Positions 30,389 to 40,069 of a stretch of 64,000 nucleotides of DNA are shown piece after piece. The stretch comes from Nocardioides zhouii. Its GTDB lineage: Bacteria > Actinomycetota > Actinomycetes > Propionibacteriales > Nocardioidaceae. Numbering within the stretch: the stretch's first letter is position 1; every line of letters starts with the position of its first letter. Both the position numbers and the translations under genes were made by a program. The stretch spans positions 47,969-111,968 of the forward strand of contig NZ_SDWV01000015.1 of the NCBI RefSeq assembly GCF_004137345.1, given 5' to 3'. The notes under the pieces are model-generated. The model worked only from the letters and a program-made list of their open reading frames with translations, made no database searches and was not told where the DNA came from.

Positions 30389-31420
30389 ATGGCAACGGGG
30401 GACAAGAAGAAGCCGGTGCGTGCGCGCGTCGTGCTGACGGACATCAGCTCGCGGGCGTGGGAGCACCCCGCCGACAAGGGCGCGCTGGTCGCGCTGCGCA
30501 AGCTCAAGGGCTTCGACGTGCTGCTCAAGACCATGTCGGGGGTGTTCCGCGAGCGGGCCTGGCGGTTGACGCTGCTCGGCTCCGCGGTGCGCGTCGACGA
30601 GCGCCAGTTCGCGCGCCTGCACCGGCTGCTCGCCGAGGTCGGCCGCAGCCTCGACGTCTCGGTCCTGCCCGAGATGTACGTCCAGGCCGACCCGACCCTG
30701 AGCGCCCAGACCGTCGGGATGGAGCGCCCGATCATCATGCTGTCGTCGGGCATGGTGCACCACCTCGACGACGACGAGCTGCGCTTCGTCATCGGCCACG
30801 AGCTCGGCCACGCGGTCAGCGGTCACGCGGTCTACCGCACCCTCCTGCTGCGCCTGCTCGGCCTCGGCGGACTGCTCAACGCCGTCCCCGGCGGCGCCCT
30901 CGGCATCCGGATGGTGACCGTCGGCCTGCTCGAGTGGTCGCGCAAGGCCGAGCTGTCGGCCGACCGCGCCGGCCTGCTCGCCAGCCAGGACCCCACCGCC
31001 GCGCTGCGGACGCACATGAAGCTCGCCAGCGGCGGCACGCTCGAGGAGCTCGACGTCACCTCGTTCCTCGCGCAGGGAGCCGAGTACGACGAGGGCGGCG
31101 ACGTGCGCGAGTCGCTCATCAAGCTGTCGCTCCTGCAGCAGCAGTCGCACCCGTTCGCGGTCGTACGCGCAACGGAGCTGCGGCGCTGGGTCGACTCGGG
31201 TGCCTACACCGCGATCCTCGCGGGCACCTACCCGCGCCGGGAGGGCGACGACGACGCCTCGGTCAGCGAAGCCGCGCAGGAGGCCGCCGCGAGCTATGCG
31301 ATCGCCTTCGAGCGTACGCAGGACACGCTCGGCCGGCTCGTCCACGACCTGGCCGGCTGGATGGGCACCGCCAGCACCTGGATCAACGACCGGTTCCGGC
31401 GCCCCAACGAGGGCGCCTGA
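30389..31420 (+). CDS. M48-family metalloprotease
   Basis: 343 residues with the zinc motif HELGHAVSGH at about residues 135-144 and a downstream Glu in KAELSADRAGLL, as in HtpX/Ste24-type M48 peptidases. A weak hydrophobic stretch (TLLLRLLGLGGLLNAV) follows the motif. The C-terminal ~100 residues are helical and charged. There is no N-terminal signal or strong multi-span region, so it is probably a cytoplasmic or peripheral enzyme. AGGATCCCTCC lies just before ATG 30389. A very stable hairpin follows. Confidence 0.88.
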   Translation: MATGDKKKPVRARVVLTDISSRAWEHPADKGALVALRKLKGFDVLLKTMSGVFRERAWRLTLLGSAVRVDERQFARLHRLLAEVGRSLDVSVLPEMYVQADPTLSAQTVGMERPIIMLSSGMVHHLDDDELRFVIGHELGHAVSGHAVYRTLLLRLLGLGGLLNAVPGGALGIRMVTVGLLEWSRKAELSADRAGLLASQDPTAALRTHMKLASGGTLEELDVTSFLAQGAEYDEGGDVRESLIKLSLLQQQSHPFAVVRATELRRWVDSGAYTAILAGTYPRREGDDDASVSEAAQEAAASYAIAFERTQDTLGRLVHDLAGWMGTASTWINDRFRRPNEGA

Positions 31421-31421
31421 C

Positions 31422-31480
31422 CCACCACGCGATCGGGCCCCGGACACCATGCGGTGTCCGGGGCCCGAGCTGCGTGGTGG
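31422..31480. terminator. Strong bidirectional terminator
   Basis: A perfect 16-bp stem (31433-31448 with 31453-31468) closes on an ATGC loop, and outer arms CCACCACGC (31422-31430) and GCGTGGTGG (31472-31480) extend it past a small internal loop. It lies between the convergent M48 protease gene and the DUF6131 gene and should stop both transcripts. Confidence 0.85.
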
Positions 31481-31487
31481 TGTGCCG

Positions 31488-31631
31488 CTAGAAGACGCGG
31501 CGGCTCGAGCCGCCGATCGGGACGAAGTTGAGCACCAGGCCGACGACGATCAGGATGATGCCGATCGTGACGAGGATGCTCTGCGGGAGCACGAGACCGA
31601 GAATGAGCAGGATCAGTCCGAGGACAACCAT
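31488..31631 (-). CDS. Small hydrophobic protein, DUF6131-like
   Basis: 47 residues with two membrane spans, VVLGLILLILGLVL and ILVTIGIILIVVGLVL, and a short Arg-containing tail (GGSSRRVF). It closely resembles the DUF6131 family of tiny actinobacterial membrane proteins. ATG 31631 has an AAGGAGG ribosome site. Monocistronic. The 103 bases upstream (31632-31734) hold a CCCAC/GTGGG hairpin and no other gene. Function unknown. Confidence 0.8.
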   Translation of the reverse strand: MVVLGLILLILGLVLPQSILVTIGIILIVVGLVLNFVPIGGSSRRVF

Positions 31632-31734
31632 GTGTTTTGCCTCCTTGTAGGCGCCCACCGTGGGCGGCCGGACCACTCTGTCGGTGGTACAGGCATTTGG
31701 AAAGTCGGCCGCATCCTTTCGGGTGGGCGACTCG

Positions 31735-32604
31735 TCACTCCGCCGAGAGCGCCCGGATCGACTCGTGGATCGAGAGCGTGCGTCGTGCTGACTCGACGTG
31801 GAGGTTCTCCACCATCTTGCCGTTGTACGTCACCACGCCGGCGCCCTTGCCGGCCTCGAACGCGGCGATGAGGCCTTCGGCGTCCTCGACGGCCTGTGCG
31901 CTCGGCGCGAAGGCGGCGTTGGCGCCCTCGACCTGTCCGGGGTGGATGAGGGTCTTGCCGTCGAAGCCCATCTGGCGGCCCTGCTCGCACTCGGCGAGGA
32001 ATCCGTCGGCGTCCTTGACGTCGTTGTAGACGCCGTCGATCACCGCGATGCCGGCGGCGCGTCCGGCCAGCAGGACGGTGTGCAGGCTGGGGACGATCGG
32101 CGCCCGGCCGGGGACGTGCTCGGCGTACAGCTCCTTGACCAGGTCGTTCGTGCCGAGGACCAGGGCCTGCAGGCGCGGGGACGCGGCGGCGATCTCGCGC
32201 GCGTTGAAGATCGCCTCGGGCGTCTCGACCATCGCCCACAGCCGCGTGTGGTCGGGCGCGCCTGCCTTCTCCATCATGTCGACCAGGTGGACGACCTGCG
32301 CGGCGCTGTCGACCTTCGGGACGACGATCGCGGCGGGACCTGCCTGGCTGGCCGCCGTGAGGTCCGCTTCGTGCCACTCGGTGCCGATGCCGTTGACCCG
32401 GATGGTGACCGTACGCCGGCCGTAGTCGCCGCTCGCGACCGCAGCAGCGGCCGCCTCGCGGGCCGCGGGCTTGGCGTCGGGGGCGACCGCGTCCTCGAGG
32501 TCGAGGATCAGCGCGTCGCAGGCGATGGTCTTCGCCTTCTCCAGGGCGCGCTCGTTGGAGCTCGGCAAGTAGAGGACGGAGCGGAGCGGGGTGAAGTCAG
32601 TCAT
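31735..32604 (-). CDS. HpcH/HpaI-type CoA-ester lyase (CitE-like)
   Basis: 289 residues of the citrate-lyase beta-subunit/malyl-CoA-lyase family, a TIM barrel with Mg2+. LILDLEDAVAPDAK (about 32-45) holds metal-binding acidic residues, RVNG and VPKVDS follow, and AMVETPEAI carries the catalytic-site Glu. It may cleave or hydrolyse malyl-CoA, methylmalyl-CoA or a related ester. It lies three bases behind a second, larger lyase of the same superfamily; in the ethylmalonyl-CoA pathway such a pair (Mcl1 lyase, Mcl2 thioesterase) acts in sequence. No ccr or meaB is present to confirm that. Confidence 0.82.
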   Translation of the reverse strand: MTDFTPLRSVLYLPSSNERALEKAKTIACDALILDLEDAVAPDAKPAAREAAAAAVASGDYGRRTVTIRVNGIGTEWHEADLTAASQAGPAAIVVPKVDSAAQVVHLVDMMEKAGAPDHTRLWAMVETPEAIFNAREIAAASPRLQALVLGTNDLVKELYAEHVPGRAPIVPSLHTVLLAGRAAGIAVIDGVYNDVKDADGFLAECEQGRQMGFDGKTLIHPGQVEGANAAFAPSAQAVEDAEGLIAAFEAGKGAGVVTYNGKMVENLHVESARRTLSIHESIRALSAE

Positions 32605-32607
32605 CTC

Positions 32608-33705
32608 TCAGGCCTCCAGCTCGATGGCGTCGTACTGCTTCTTCAGCTCGGGGTCGATCGCTGCCAGCTCGTCGGCGAGCGCGACCATGACCTGGCACTG
32701 CTTGACCGAGGCGTCGTCCTCCATCTTGCCGTCGATCATCACCGCGCCGGTGCCGTCGCCCATCGCCGCGATCACCCGGCGGGCGTGCGCGACGTCCTCG
32801 ACGCTGGGGGAGAAGACCCGGTTGGCGATGGCGATCTGCACCGGGTGCAGGCTCCAGGCGCCGACGCAGCCGAGGAGGAACGCGTTGCGGAACTGGTCCT
32901 CGCACGCGACGACGTCCTTGATGTCCCCGAACGGCCCGTAGTAGGGGTAGATCCCGTGCATCGCGCACGCGTCGACCATCCGGGCGATCGTGTAGTGCCA
33001 CAGGTCCTGCTGGTACGTCGTCCGCTCGGCGTCGTACTGCGGCACGCCGAGGTCGTCGCGCGTGGGGTCCTGCCGTACGAGGTAGCCGGGGTGGCCGCCA
33101 CCGACGCGGGTCGTCTTCATCCGGCGGTCCGCCGCGAGGTCGGCGGGACCGAGCGAGAGCCCCTGCATGCGCGGGCTGGCCCCGCAGATCTCCTCGATGT
33201 TGGCCACGCCGCGCGCGGTCTCGAGGATCGCGTGGACCAGGATCGGCCGGTCGAGACCGGCCTTCGCCTCGAGCTGCGCGAGCAGCCGGTCGACGTAGTG
33301 GATGTCCTCGGCGCCCTGCACCTTCGGCACCATGATCACGTCGAGCTTGTCGCCGATCTCGGTCACCAGCGTGACGAGGTCGTCGAGGCCCCACGGGCTG
33401 TCGAGCGAGTTGACCCGGGTCCAGAGCTGGGTCGGACCGCTGGTGCTTCCGAGATTGGCCGTCGCCTTGGCGATGTCGACCAGGCCCTGGCGCGACTTCT
33501 CCTTGTTCTCCGCCTTGACGGCGTCCTCGAGGTTGCCGAGCAGCACGTCGACGGTGCCGACCATGTCGGGCACCTTGGCCGCCATCTTCTCGTTGCCGGG
33601 GTCGAAGAAGTGGATCGCCCGGCTGGGCCGGGCCGGGATGTCGCGCAGCGGCGCCGGAGCGCCGACAGCGAGCGGGGCGAAGAAGTCCTTGGCGGGGCGT
33701 GTCAT
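32608..33705 (-). CDS. CoA-ester lyase, malyl-CoA lyase-like
   Basis: 365 residues, longer than CitE-type proteins. [21 protein letters not shown] replaces the usual first strand; [16 protein letters not shown] holds the acidic metal site (~57-72), [10 protein letters not shown] a barrel strand, [16 protein letters not shown] the conserved Glu and WSLHPVQI a late active-site loop. This longer form resembles a second class of (3S)-malyl-CoA/beta-methylmalyl-CoA lyases. It is first in a two-gene minus-strand operon. A role in glyoxylate/propionyl-CoA handling or C2 assimilation is inferred. Confidence 0.8.
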   Translation of the reverse strand: MTRPAKDFFAPLAVGAPAPLRDIPARPSRAIHFFDPGNEKMAAKVPDMVGTVDVLLGNLEDAVKAENKEKSRQGLVDIAKATANLGSTSGPTQLWTRVNSLDSPWGLDDLVTLVTEIGDKLDVIMVPKVQGAEDIHYVDRLLAQLEAKAGLDRPILVHAILETARGVANIEEICGASPRMQGLSLGPADLAADRRMKTTRVGGGHPGYLVRQDPTRDDLGVPQYDAERTTYQQDLWHYTIARMVDACAMHGIYPYYGPFGDIKDVVACEDQFRNAFLLGCVGAWSLHPVQIAIANRVFSPSVEDVAHARRVIAAMGDGTGAVMIDGKMEDDASVKQCQVMVALADELAAIDPELKKQYDAIELEA

Positions 33706-33760
33706 GGGCGCAAACTACCGCCGCGCGGGCATCCGTCGATATGACGGATGTCTCGCGGCG

Positions 33761-36700
33761 TCAGCGCACGACCTTGAGCGTGACCACCTTCGAGCTCGAC
33801 GCGGCGACGCCCGTCCCGGGGACGAACTTCGCCTTGAGCTTGTAGGTGCCCAGGGCGAGCTTGGCCAGGCGTACGGTCGCGACCCCGCCAGAGTTCGCCG
33901 TCAGCTTGACCGTGCCGACGAGCTTCTTCCCGGCGTAGATCTTCACCACGCCGAGCGGCGAGGGCACGCCGGTGGCGGCGACCTTGACCGTGACCTTGGC
34001 GCGCTTGCCGACCTTGGCCGTCTTCGGCGCCTTGAGGACCGTCCTGGTCGCGGCGGTCGTCGTGGTCGGCGTCGGGGTGGGCGTCGGGGTCGGGGTGGGA
34101 GTCGGCGTGGGGGTGGGCGTCGGCGTCGTCGTGACCGCCGAGGCCAGCACGCTCGCGGAGGTCACCGTGCCGGTGGCGTAGCCGGGCACCGTGGCGATGA
34201 CCCGTACGGCGATCCGCCTGCCCACGTCGGCCGCGCGGACGACGTACGTCGGGCCGGTCTCGCCAGCGATGGCCTGCCCGTCGACGAGCCACTGGCGCGA
34301 CTGCTGGACCGATGACGGCGTCCACGCCGCGTCCCCGGCCACGAGCGTCGTGCCGACCTGGCCGGAGCCGGCCGGAGCGGCCAGCGGCAGCGCTGTCGGC
34401 GCGTCCCCCTGGAGGGCGGTGGCACCGACGCTGGTGGCGGTGCCGATCGCACGGCCGGGGGCGGTGCCGGTGTAGCGGACGGTGAGGACGGTGCCCACGT
34501 CGTCGGGACGGATCGCATAGCCCGACCCGGTCTCGCCGGCGATCGGCTGTCCGTTGCGGAACCACTCGATCGTCTGCACGACGCCGGCGACGTTCCAGCT
34601 CGGGGAGGTGCTCGTCAGGACCGTCCCCACCTTGCGCGGGCCGGAGACGACCGGTGCCGACAGGGCTTGGGGTGCGTCGCCGATCAGGCCCACCACGGGG
34701 GCACTGGTGCTCGTGCCGGGGGTGCGGCCGGGCAGCGTGCCGGTGAAGCGGACGGTCACGGACGCGCCGACGTCCTCGGCCCGGACCGTGTAGGCGGAGG
34801 TGGTCTGCCCGGCGATCGGCTGGCCGTCGCGGAGCCACTCGATGCTCTGCTGCACGCCGGCGGTGTTCCAGGTGGGCGTGGAGGTGGTGAGCACGGTGCC
34901 CACCTTCCGGTTCCCGGAGATGACCGGCGCGGTGACGGCCTGGGGCGCGTCGCCGAGGAGACCGGTCACGGGCGCGCTGGCGACGACGGCGTTCGCCCGC
35001 CCCGGCAGGGTGCCGGTGTAGCGCACGGTCAGCGAGGCGTCGACGTCCTCGGGGCGGACCGTGTACGACGTTGCCGTCTGGCCGGTGATCGGCTGGCCGC
35101 CACGCAGCCACTGGACGGTCTGCTGCACGCCCTGCTGGTCCCACGTCGGAGCGGTGCTGGTGAGCACCATCCCGACCTTCGGCGTGCCCTGGATGGACGG
35201 CGGGGTCGTCGCCGTGGCGGCGGACCCCTCGGTCGCGGTGATCGCGTTGCTCAGTGACACCGTCGGCGCACGACCGGGAAGGGTTCCGGTGGCCCGCAGG
35301 GTGATCGAGGCGTTGAGGTCACCCGGCACGACGACGTACGTCGCCGAGGTGGCGCCCGAGATGGTGGCGCCGTTGCGCATCCACTGCAGCGCCGTCTGCG
35401 TCCCGGCCAGGCTCCACGTCGGCCCGGTCGAGGTGAGCGTGGTGCCCACCTTGCCGCTGCCGGCGATCTCCGTCGCGGTCGTCGCGACAGGTCCCGGCGC
35501 GGCCTTGCCGACGACGGCGGAGCTCGTCGAGGTGCCCGTGCCGAACTCGGAGGACGAGCCGGTCGCAACGACGGTGATCGACGCGTCCACGTCCTCGGCC
35601 CGGACGACGAAGGTCGTGCCGGTGGCTCCAGGGATCGCGACGGCGTTGCGCCGCCACTGGTACGAGGTGGTGACGCCCGGGACGCTCCACGAAGGAGGCA
35701 CGGCGGTCAGGGTGGTGTCGTAGACGCCGGTCCCGTTGATGCCCACAGGGGTGGTGGCCGACGGAACGCCACCGATGGTGAACGGGCGCCAGGCGCCGGG
35801 GTCGGCGAACCTGCCGTCGACGTCGACGGCCGCCACGCGCCACTCGTACGTCGACCCGATGACCAACGCGGTGAGGGGCGCCCAGGCGGTGGCCGGGGTG
35901 GTGGTCGTGGTGACGATGCCGGTGCCCTGCTTGCGGATCTCGACGCGGTACTTGGCCGCCTCGGGGACCGCGCCCCACCGCAGCACGACCGCGCGCGGGC
36001 CGATGGTGGCCCCGCTGTCCGGGGCGAGCAGGGTCGGCTGCTGGAGGGCGACCTTGAACTCGCCGACCGACGACCAGGGGCCCTTCTTGAGGTACGTGTC
36101 GACCCGGCGGACACGCCAGACGTACGGCGCGTCGGAGGCCTGCAGGGTGGCCACGGCCGGGAAGGTCGTCGCGCCGGTGGTGAACGCGGACTGCTTCACG
36201 GTGGTGTTGACCTTCAGGTTGCCCGCCGAGAAGTTCCGGTCGCCGTTGCTCGCGACCTGGATCTCGTAGCCGGAGGCGAACGCCTGCGCCTCCCACCGGA
36301 ACGGCACCGCGCCGGTGACGACCGGGACGCTGCTGCCGTCGGCGACGGGTGAGGTCAGGACCGGGGGCGGGCTCTTCTTGGTGAGGGTGCGCGCGCCGGA
36401 CCAACCGAGCGCGTTGCCCTGGACGTCGATCGCCTGGACCCGCCAGTAGAGCGGGCCCTCGGGGTAGAACCGGTCGAACGCCGTGTAGGTCGGCTGGTCG
36501 ACGAGGACGTCGTCGAGCGTCGAGGCGAAGGTCGGCTCGTCGTCCACCTGGACCTGGTAGCGCATCCCCGACTGGTAGCCCGCCTCGTCGACGTACGTCG
36601 TGGCGCGGTTGGTCTCGTAGTAGTCCTTCCACTCGAAGGTGACCTCGGTGCCGGTGATCTCGGCGCCGGCGAGGGGTTTCTGCAGTGCCACCTTCGGCGA

Positions 36701-38974
36701 GGTCTTGCGGAACGCGTGGCGCGCCGGGTTCACCGTCGAGCTGGGGTCGGGACCGCACTGCGTGGCCGACTTGCAGGGCTGGATGAACCAGTAGTACGGC
36801 GTCTGCGCCTGGCTCTCGGCCAGCGCCTTGACCGGGTAGGTCCAGTTGGGAGTCCATCGGGTGTTCGTGGTGCGCGGCGGCGTCGTGTCGAGCGCACCGG
36901 TGGTGAAGTCGCCGTCGCGGGACACGTGCACGCGGTACTCCGAGGCGTACGCGAGCGGGTCCCAGTCGAGCACCGGCGTGGCCGGCACGTCGTCGCACAG
37001 CGCGCCGTTGTCGCTGGTGGTCGCGGCACACACCCGACCGGCGTCGAGGGCTGAGCCGGTCAGGGCCAGCCGCTGCCCCGTGACGGGCGCGAGGGGGAGC
37101 ACCTCGAAGGTGCCGAACGGACCGACACCGATCTGGAACCCGTCCTTGTCGAAGGCCGACGCACGCCACCGGTAGTTGCCGGTCGCCAGGAACGCGGTCG
37201 AGATGTCCGTCGCGGCAGGGAAGGGCAGCTTCTCGGCCAGGATCGGCGCGTAGGACGACGCGTAGAGGTTGCCGGTGAGGACGTTGCCGATCTCGATCCG
37301 GTAGCTGACGGCACCCTCGACCGCGCCCCAGCGCAGGTTCGGGGCGTCGTAGGTGACGGGGGAGACGAGCGGCTGCAGCGGCGAGCTGGTGTCGAGCACG
37401 GTGGACAGGTCGAACCTGCGCTGCACCGCCTCGGAGGTGCGACCGCCGGCGTCGAGCGCGCGCAGGACGTAGCGGTACGGGCCCTCCTCGGGCTTCATCA
37501 CGACACCCATCGGCGTGAACGAGGTCGAGTGCGTCTGCTTCTGGGTCACGAGCGCGCCGTTGCCGCGGTAGAGGGAGACCTCGTAGGTCTCGGTGCCGGG
37601 CACCGGCTCCCAGTCGAGCGTGGGGATCGAGACGGTGGAGAAGTTGACCGGCGCGACGACGTCGATCGCCTGCTGGTCGCGGTAGACGACGCGGTTGGTC
37701 GCCGAGAAGATCCCGGCCACCCCGCTGGGTCCGTAGGGACGGTCGATCGGCCGGACCTTCCAGTAGTAGACCGTGCCCTCGGAGGCGGGCATGCACGCGT
37801 CGAGCGGGATGCCCAGCTCGCCGGGGGTGTACGTCGTACCGGCCACGAGGCACTGGACGGTCTGGGTGGTCGGCTCGGTGAAGTTGGGGTCGGTGCTCAG
37901 CCACAGCTCGTAGTGGGAGGCGTGCGGGACCGGGGTCCACTCGTAGTAGAAGTCGTCCCCGGCGAGGGCCGGCGCGCCGAGCTGCTCGACCGGGTGGACC
38001 GGGGCAGGGACGTCGCGCCACACGCGGTCGAAGGAGTAGTTGTCGCTGCCGAGCTTGACCCACGCGGTGGGGTTGTCGTCCAGGTCGATGGCCCGGACCC
38101 GCCAGAAGTACTGGTCGTTGCCGAAGGTCGTCTTGGGCGAGAAGTTGGTGCCGAAGATCTTGTCCGGCACCACCTCGGGCGAGCCGAAGCTGACGTCGTC
38201 GTCGACCTCGAGCTCGTAGTACTTCGCACCGGCGACCGGCGTCCAGTCGAGCACGACGTCCGTGACGTCCTCGTCGCTCCCGGGGCCGAGGATCCCGGGC
38301 TGCTCGATCGGCAGCACGGTGTAGGACCGGACGTCGGAGTACTCGGTGGAGAAGCCGTCGCCGAGGTCGGCGCGCACGCGCCACACGTACGCGACGTCGG
38401 GAGCCTGGTTGTCGGGGACGACGAGCGAGGTCGCCTCGGTGGTGTACGTCGCCGGGCTGACGAAGTTGGTCTCGGTGTCGACCTCGACGGTGTACGAGAT
38501 CGCGCCGGCGACCGGGATCCAGCTCAGCAGCGGCGGGTCCGCAGGCTGGGCCAGGGGCGCACCGTCGACGGGACCGGTGAGGGTGGGGCCGGGGACGGCG
38601 CCGACCACGAAGCCGCTGGTGGAGGACCAGTCGCTGAAGGTGCCGGCGGAGTCCTTGGCGCGGACCTGCACGTACTGCGGTCCCTTGGCGAGGAGCTTCG
38701 TCGGCACGGACACCGTGTTGACCGTGGACGACGTCCACTCGGGGCTGGCGAAGGCCGGGTCGTTGTCGACGCGGACCTCGTAGCCCGTGGCCACCTCGAC
38801 CGGTTGCCACGTCAGCTCGACCGACGGGCCGGTCTCGCCAGTCGGCCCGGTGATCTCCGGAGCAGCCGGCGCGGCGCTGGCCGGCGCGGCCTGGAGCGTG
38901 ACGGAGGCGACCGCCACCGCGACGACGATGCTTGCCGAACGGCGCACGACAGCACCGGACCAGAGCGTGGACAT
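33761..38974 (-). CDS. Giant secreted Fn3/Ig-like repeat protein
   Basis: 1737 residues from ATG 38974 with a signal peptide (about residues 12-42, ending in ASAAPA). Order: roughly ten Fn3-like repeats, each with a LxWxPVxGAxxYxVxV core (residues ~45-1100); six ~90-residue repeats of the form KVGTVLTSTxPxW...GVxQxxxWLRxGxxIxGxT...YxVRxxDV (~1100-1600); a Thr-Pro alternating linker; and a final Ig-like domain rich in Lys/Val (~1645-1737). No LPXTG, membrane anchor or catalytic motif, so it is probably an adhesin or matrix protein held by non-covalent contact. No partner gene is adjacent. Confidence 0.85.
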   Translation of the reverse strand: MSTLWSGAVVRRSASIVVAVAVASVTLQAAPASAAPAAPEITGPTGETGPSVELTWQPVEVATGYEVRVDNDPAFASPEWTSSTVNTVSVPTKLLAKGPQYVQVRAKDSAGTFSDWSSTSGFVVGAVPGPTLTGPVDGAPLAQPADPPLLSWIPVAGAISYTVEVDTETNFVSPATYTTEATSLVVPDNQAPDVAYVWRVRADLGDGFSTEYSDVRSYTVLPIEQPGILGPGSDEDVTDVVLDWTPVAGAKYYELEVDDDVSFGSPEVVPDKIFGTNFSPKTTFGNDQYFWRVRAIDLDDNPTAWVKLGSDNYSFDRVWRDVPAPVHPVEQLGAPALAGDDFYYEWTPVPHASHYELWLSTDPNFTEPTTQTVQCLVAGTTYTPGELGIPLDACMPASEGTVYYWKVRPIDRPYGPSGVAGIFSATNRVVYRDQQAIDVVAPVNFSTVSIPTLDWEPVPGTETYEVSLYRGNGALVTQKQTHSTSFTPMGVVMKPEEGPYRYVLRALDAGGRTSEAVQRRFDLSTVLDTSSPLQPLVSPVTYDAPNLRWGAVEGAVSYRIEIGNVLTGNLYASSYAPILAEKLPFPAATDISTAFLATGNYRWRASAFDKDGFQIGVGPFGTFEVLPLAPVTGQRLALTGSALDAGRVCAATTSDNGALCDDVPATPVLDWDPLAYASEYRVHVSRDGDFTTGALDTTPPRTTNTRWTPNWTYPVKALAESQAQTPYYWFIQPCKSATQCGPDPSSTVNPARHAFRKTSPKVALQKPLAGAEITGTEVTFEWKDYYETNRATTYVDEAGYQSGMRYQVQVDDEPTFASTLDDVLVDQPTYTAFDRFYPEGPLYWRVQAIDVQGNALGWSGARTLTKKSPPPVLTSPVADGSSVPVVTGAVPFRWEAQAFASGYEIQVASNGDRNFSAGNLKVNTTVKQSAFTTGATTFPAVATLQASDAPYVWRVRRVDTYLKKGPWSSVGEFKVALQQPTLLAPDSGATIGPRAVVLRWGAVPEAAKYRVEIRKQGTGIVTTTTTPATAWAPLTALVIGSTYEWRVAAVDVDGRFADPGAWRPFTIGGVPSATTPVGINGTGVYDTTLTAVPPSWSVPGVTTSYQWRRNAVAIPGATGTTFVVRAEDVDASITVVATGSSSEFGTGTSTSSAVVGKAAPGPVATTATEIAGSGKVGTTLTSTGPTWSLAGTQTALQWMRNGATISGATSATYVVVPGDLNASITLRATGTLPGRAPTVSLSNAITATEGSAATATTPPSIQGTPKVGMVLTSTAPTWDQQGVQQTVQWLRGGQPITGQTATSYTVRPEDVDASLTVRYTGTLPGRANAVVASAPVTGLLGDAPQAVTAPVISGNRKVGTVLTTSTPTWNTAGVQQSIEWLRDGQPIAGQTTSAYTVRAEDVGASVTVRFTGTLPGRTPGTSTSAPVVGLIGDAPQALSAPVVSGPRKVGTVLTSTSPSWNVAGVVQTIEWFRNGQPIAGETGSGYAIRPDDVGTVLTVRYTGTAPGRAIGTATSVGATALQGDAPTALPLAAPAGSGQVGTTLVAGDAAWTPSSVQQSRQWLVDGQAIAGETGPTYVVRAADVGRRIAVRVIATVPGYATGTVTSASVLASAVTTTPTPTPTPTPTPTPTPTPTPTTTTAATRTVLKAPKTAKVGKRAKVTVKVAATGVPSPLGVVKIYAGKKLVGTVKLTANSGGVATVRLAKLALGTYKLKAKFVPGTGVAASSSKVVTLKVVR
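34063..34131. repeat. Thr-Pro linker microsatellite
   Basis: Alternating GTCGG and GTGGG-type hexamers encode a Thr-Pro dipeptide run in the giant surface protein. Such runs are prone to slippage in steps of six bases, changing linker length without shifting the frame. Confidence 0.7.
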
Positions 38975-39095
38975 GATTCCCCCGACGTCGTCAACGTGAA
39001 CCTGACGGACGCTATGCGTCATGGCCAGCGCACACGCCGCGATCACCCAGAAGTAGCCCGTTCGGACTATGCGCTCTGCCCGATCGGTCAGAGCG

Positions 39096-39665
39096 TCAGC
39101 TCCGGCGCCACCACCGGCGCTTCGGTGGCTCGGCCGCGCGGGCCGCCTCCCGTGCTGCGTGCTGCGCCTCGACCCGCGCCGTACGCCGCTCCCGCCACGC
39201 GACGACCTCGGCCTCGACGTCGCGCCGCTGGGTGATCACCGGCGGCCCCGACGGACCGGTCGGTGGGGTGTAGATCGCCTTGCGGACCCGGGCGTTGAAG
39301 TCCTCGACCTCGCGGCGTACCTCCGACTCGACATTGATCCGGTCGAGCCGCGCGTCGAGCTCGGCGTCGTCCTTGCGGAGCTGGAGGGCCGGCGGCAGGA
39401 TCGCGATCTGCTCGCGCTCGACGAGCTTCTTGATCCACCAGTCGGGGTCGTGCTCGACCCCGAGGCCCTCGATCGGCTTGCCGTAGCCGGGCAGGTCGTC
39501 GAAGTCGCCGCGCTCCATCGCGATGCGCAGCTGCTGGTCGACCCAGCTGGACTGGTTCGCGATCCGCGCGGCCGCGGCGGACGCGCCGGTGCGCTCGTCG
39601 CGCGCGGGCATCCTGCGGGCGGCTTCGTCGCCGGGCTCGTCACGGTGCGGGGTCAGGTCGGACAT
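39096..39665 (-). CDS. DUF1992 (DnaJC28-like) protein
   Basis: 189 residues from ATG 39665 with a GGAGG site. The central conserved block ANQSSWVDQQLRIAMERGDF, DDLPGYGKPI and DPDWWIKKLVEREQI (about 35-90) is the DUF1992 signature, also found in eukaryotic DNAJC28 without the J domain. The C-terminus is Arg/Trp-rich (PKRRWWRRS). Cytoplasmic; a chaperone-related role is suspected from the eukaryotic link but unproven. Single gene. Confidence 0.88.
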   Translation of the reverse strand: MSDLTPHRDEPGDEAARRMPARDERTGASAAAARIANQSSWVDQQLRIAMERGDFDDLPGYGKPIEGLGVEHDPDWWIKKLVEREQIAILPPALQLRKDDAELDARLDRINVESEVRREVEDFNARVRKAIYTPPTGPSGPPVITQRRDVEAEVVAWRERRTARVEAQHAAREAARAAEPPKRRWWRRS

Positions 39666-39802
39666 CGAGGTCACCTCCGGTGCGTCCACCCTAGGTCGGC
39701 CGGCGGCCACGTTCCAGCGACCGTTCGGTCCGCGGGGGGCTCGGGGTCGGACCGGGGGAGATCCCGATGGTGTCCGGCGTCGACGTCCCGCAGGCTGGAG
39801 GC

Positions 39803-40054
39803 ATGGACAACATCCGCTCCTCCTTCGCCCGTCAGGGCCTCGTCCGCTCGTCCGATCGCGGCATCCTCGGCGGGGTCTGCGCCGGCGTCGGGCGTCGGCT
39901 CGGCCTCACCCCGTGGATCACGCGGCTGCTCTTCCTCGTGACGCTCTTCGCGATCCCGGGCAGCCAGCTGCTGATCTATCCCGTGCTCTGGTTCCTGATG
40001 CCGGCCGACGACAGCGTCGTGGCGACCACGCACGCGCCGTACGCGGCCCGTTGA
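39803..40054 (+). CDS. PspC-domain membrane protein
   Basis: 83 residues. RSSDRGILGGVCAGVGRRLGLTPWITRLLFL is the PspC fold: a short amphipathic helix, then the membrane segment. A second hydrophobic stretch (LLIYPVLWFLMP) follows. PspC proteins sense or stabilise membranes in envelope stress; in actinobacteria short forms occur alone. ATG 39803 follows CTGGAG. The 137 bases upstream contain no other gene I can support. Confidence 0.9.
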   Translation: MDNIRSSFARQGLVRSSDRGILGGVCAGVGRRLGLTPWITRLLFLVTLFAIPGSQLLIYPVLWFLMPADDSVVATTHAPYAAR

Positions 40055-40069
40055 CGCCCGCGGCCGCCC

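Noticed and set aside
34063..34131. Short GTCGG/GTGGG repeats resembling a CRISPR or minisatellite array
   Set aside because: There are no spacers; it encodes the Thr-Pro linker of the giant surface protein in frame.
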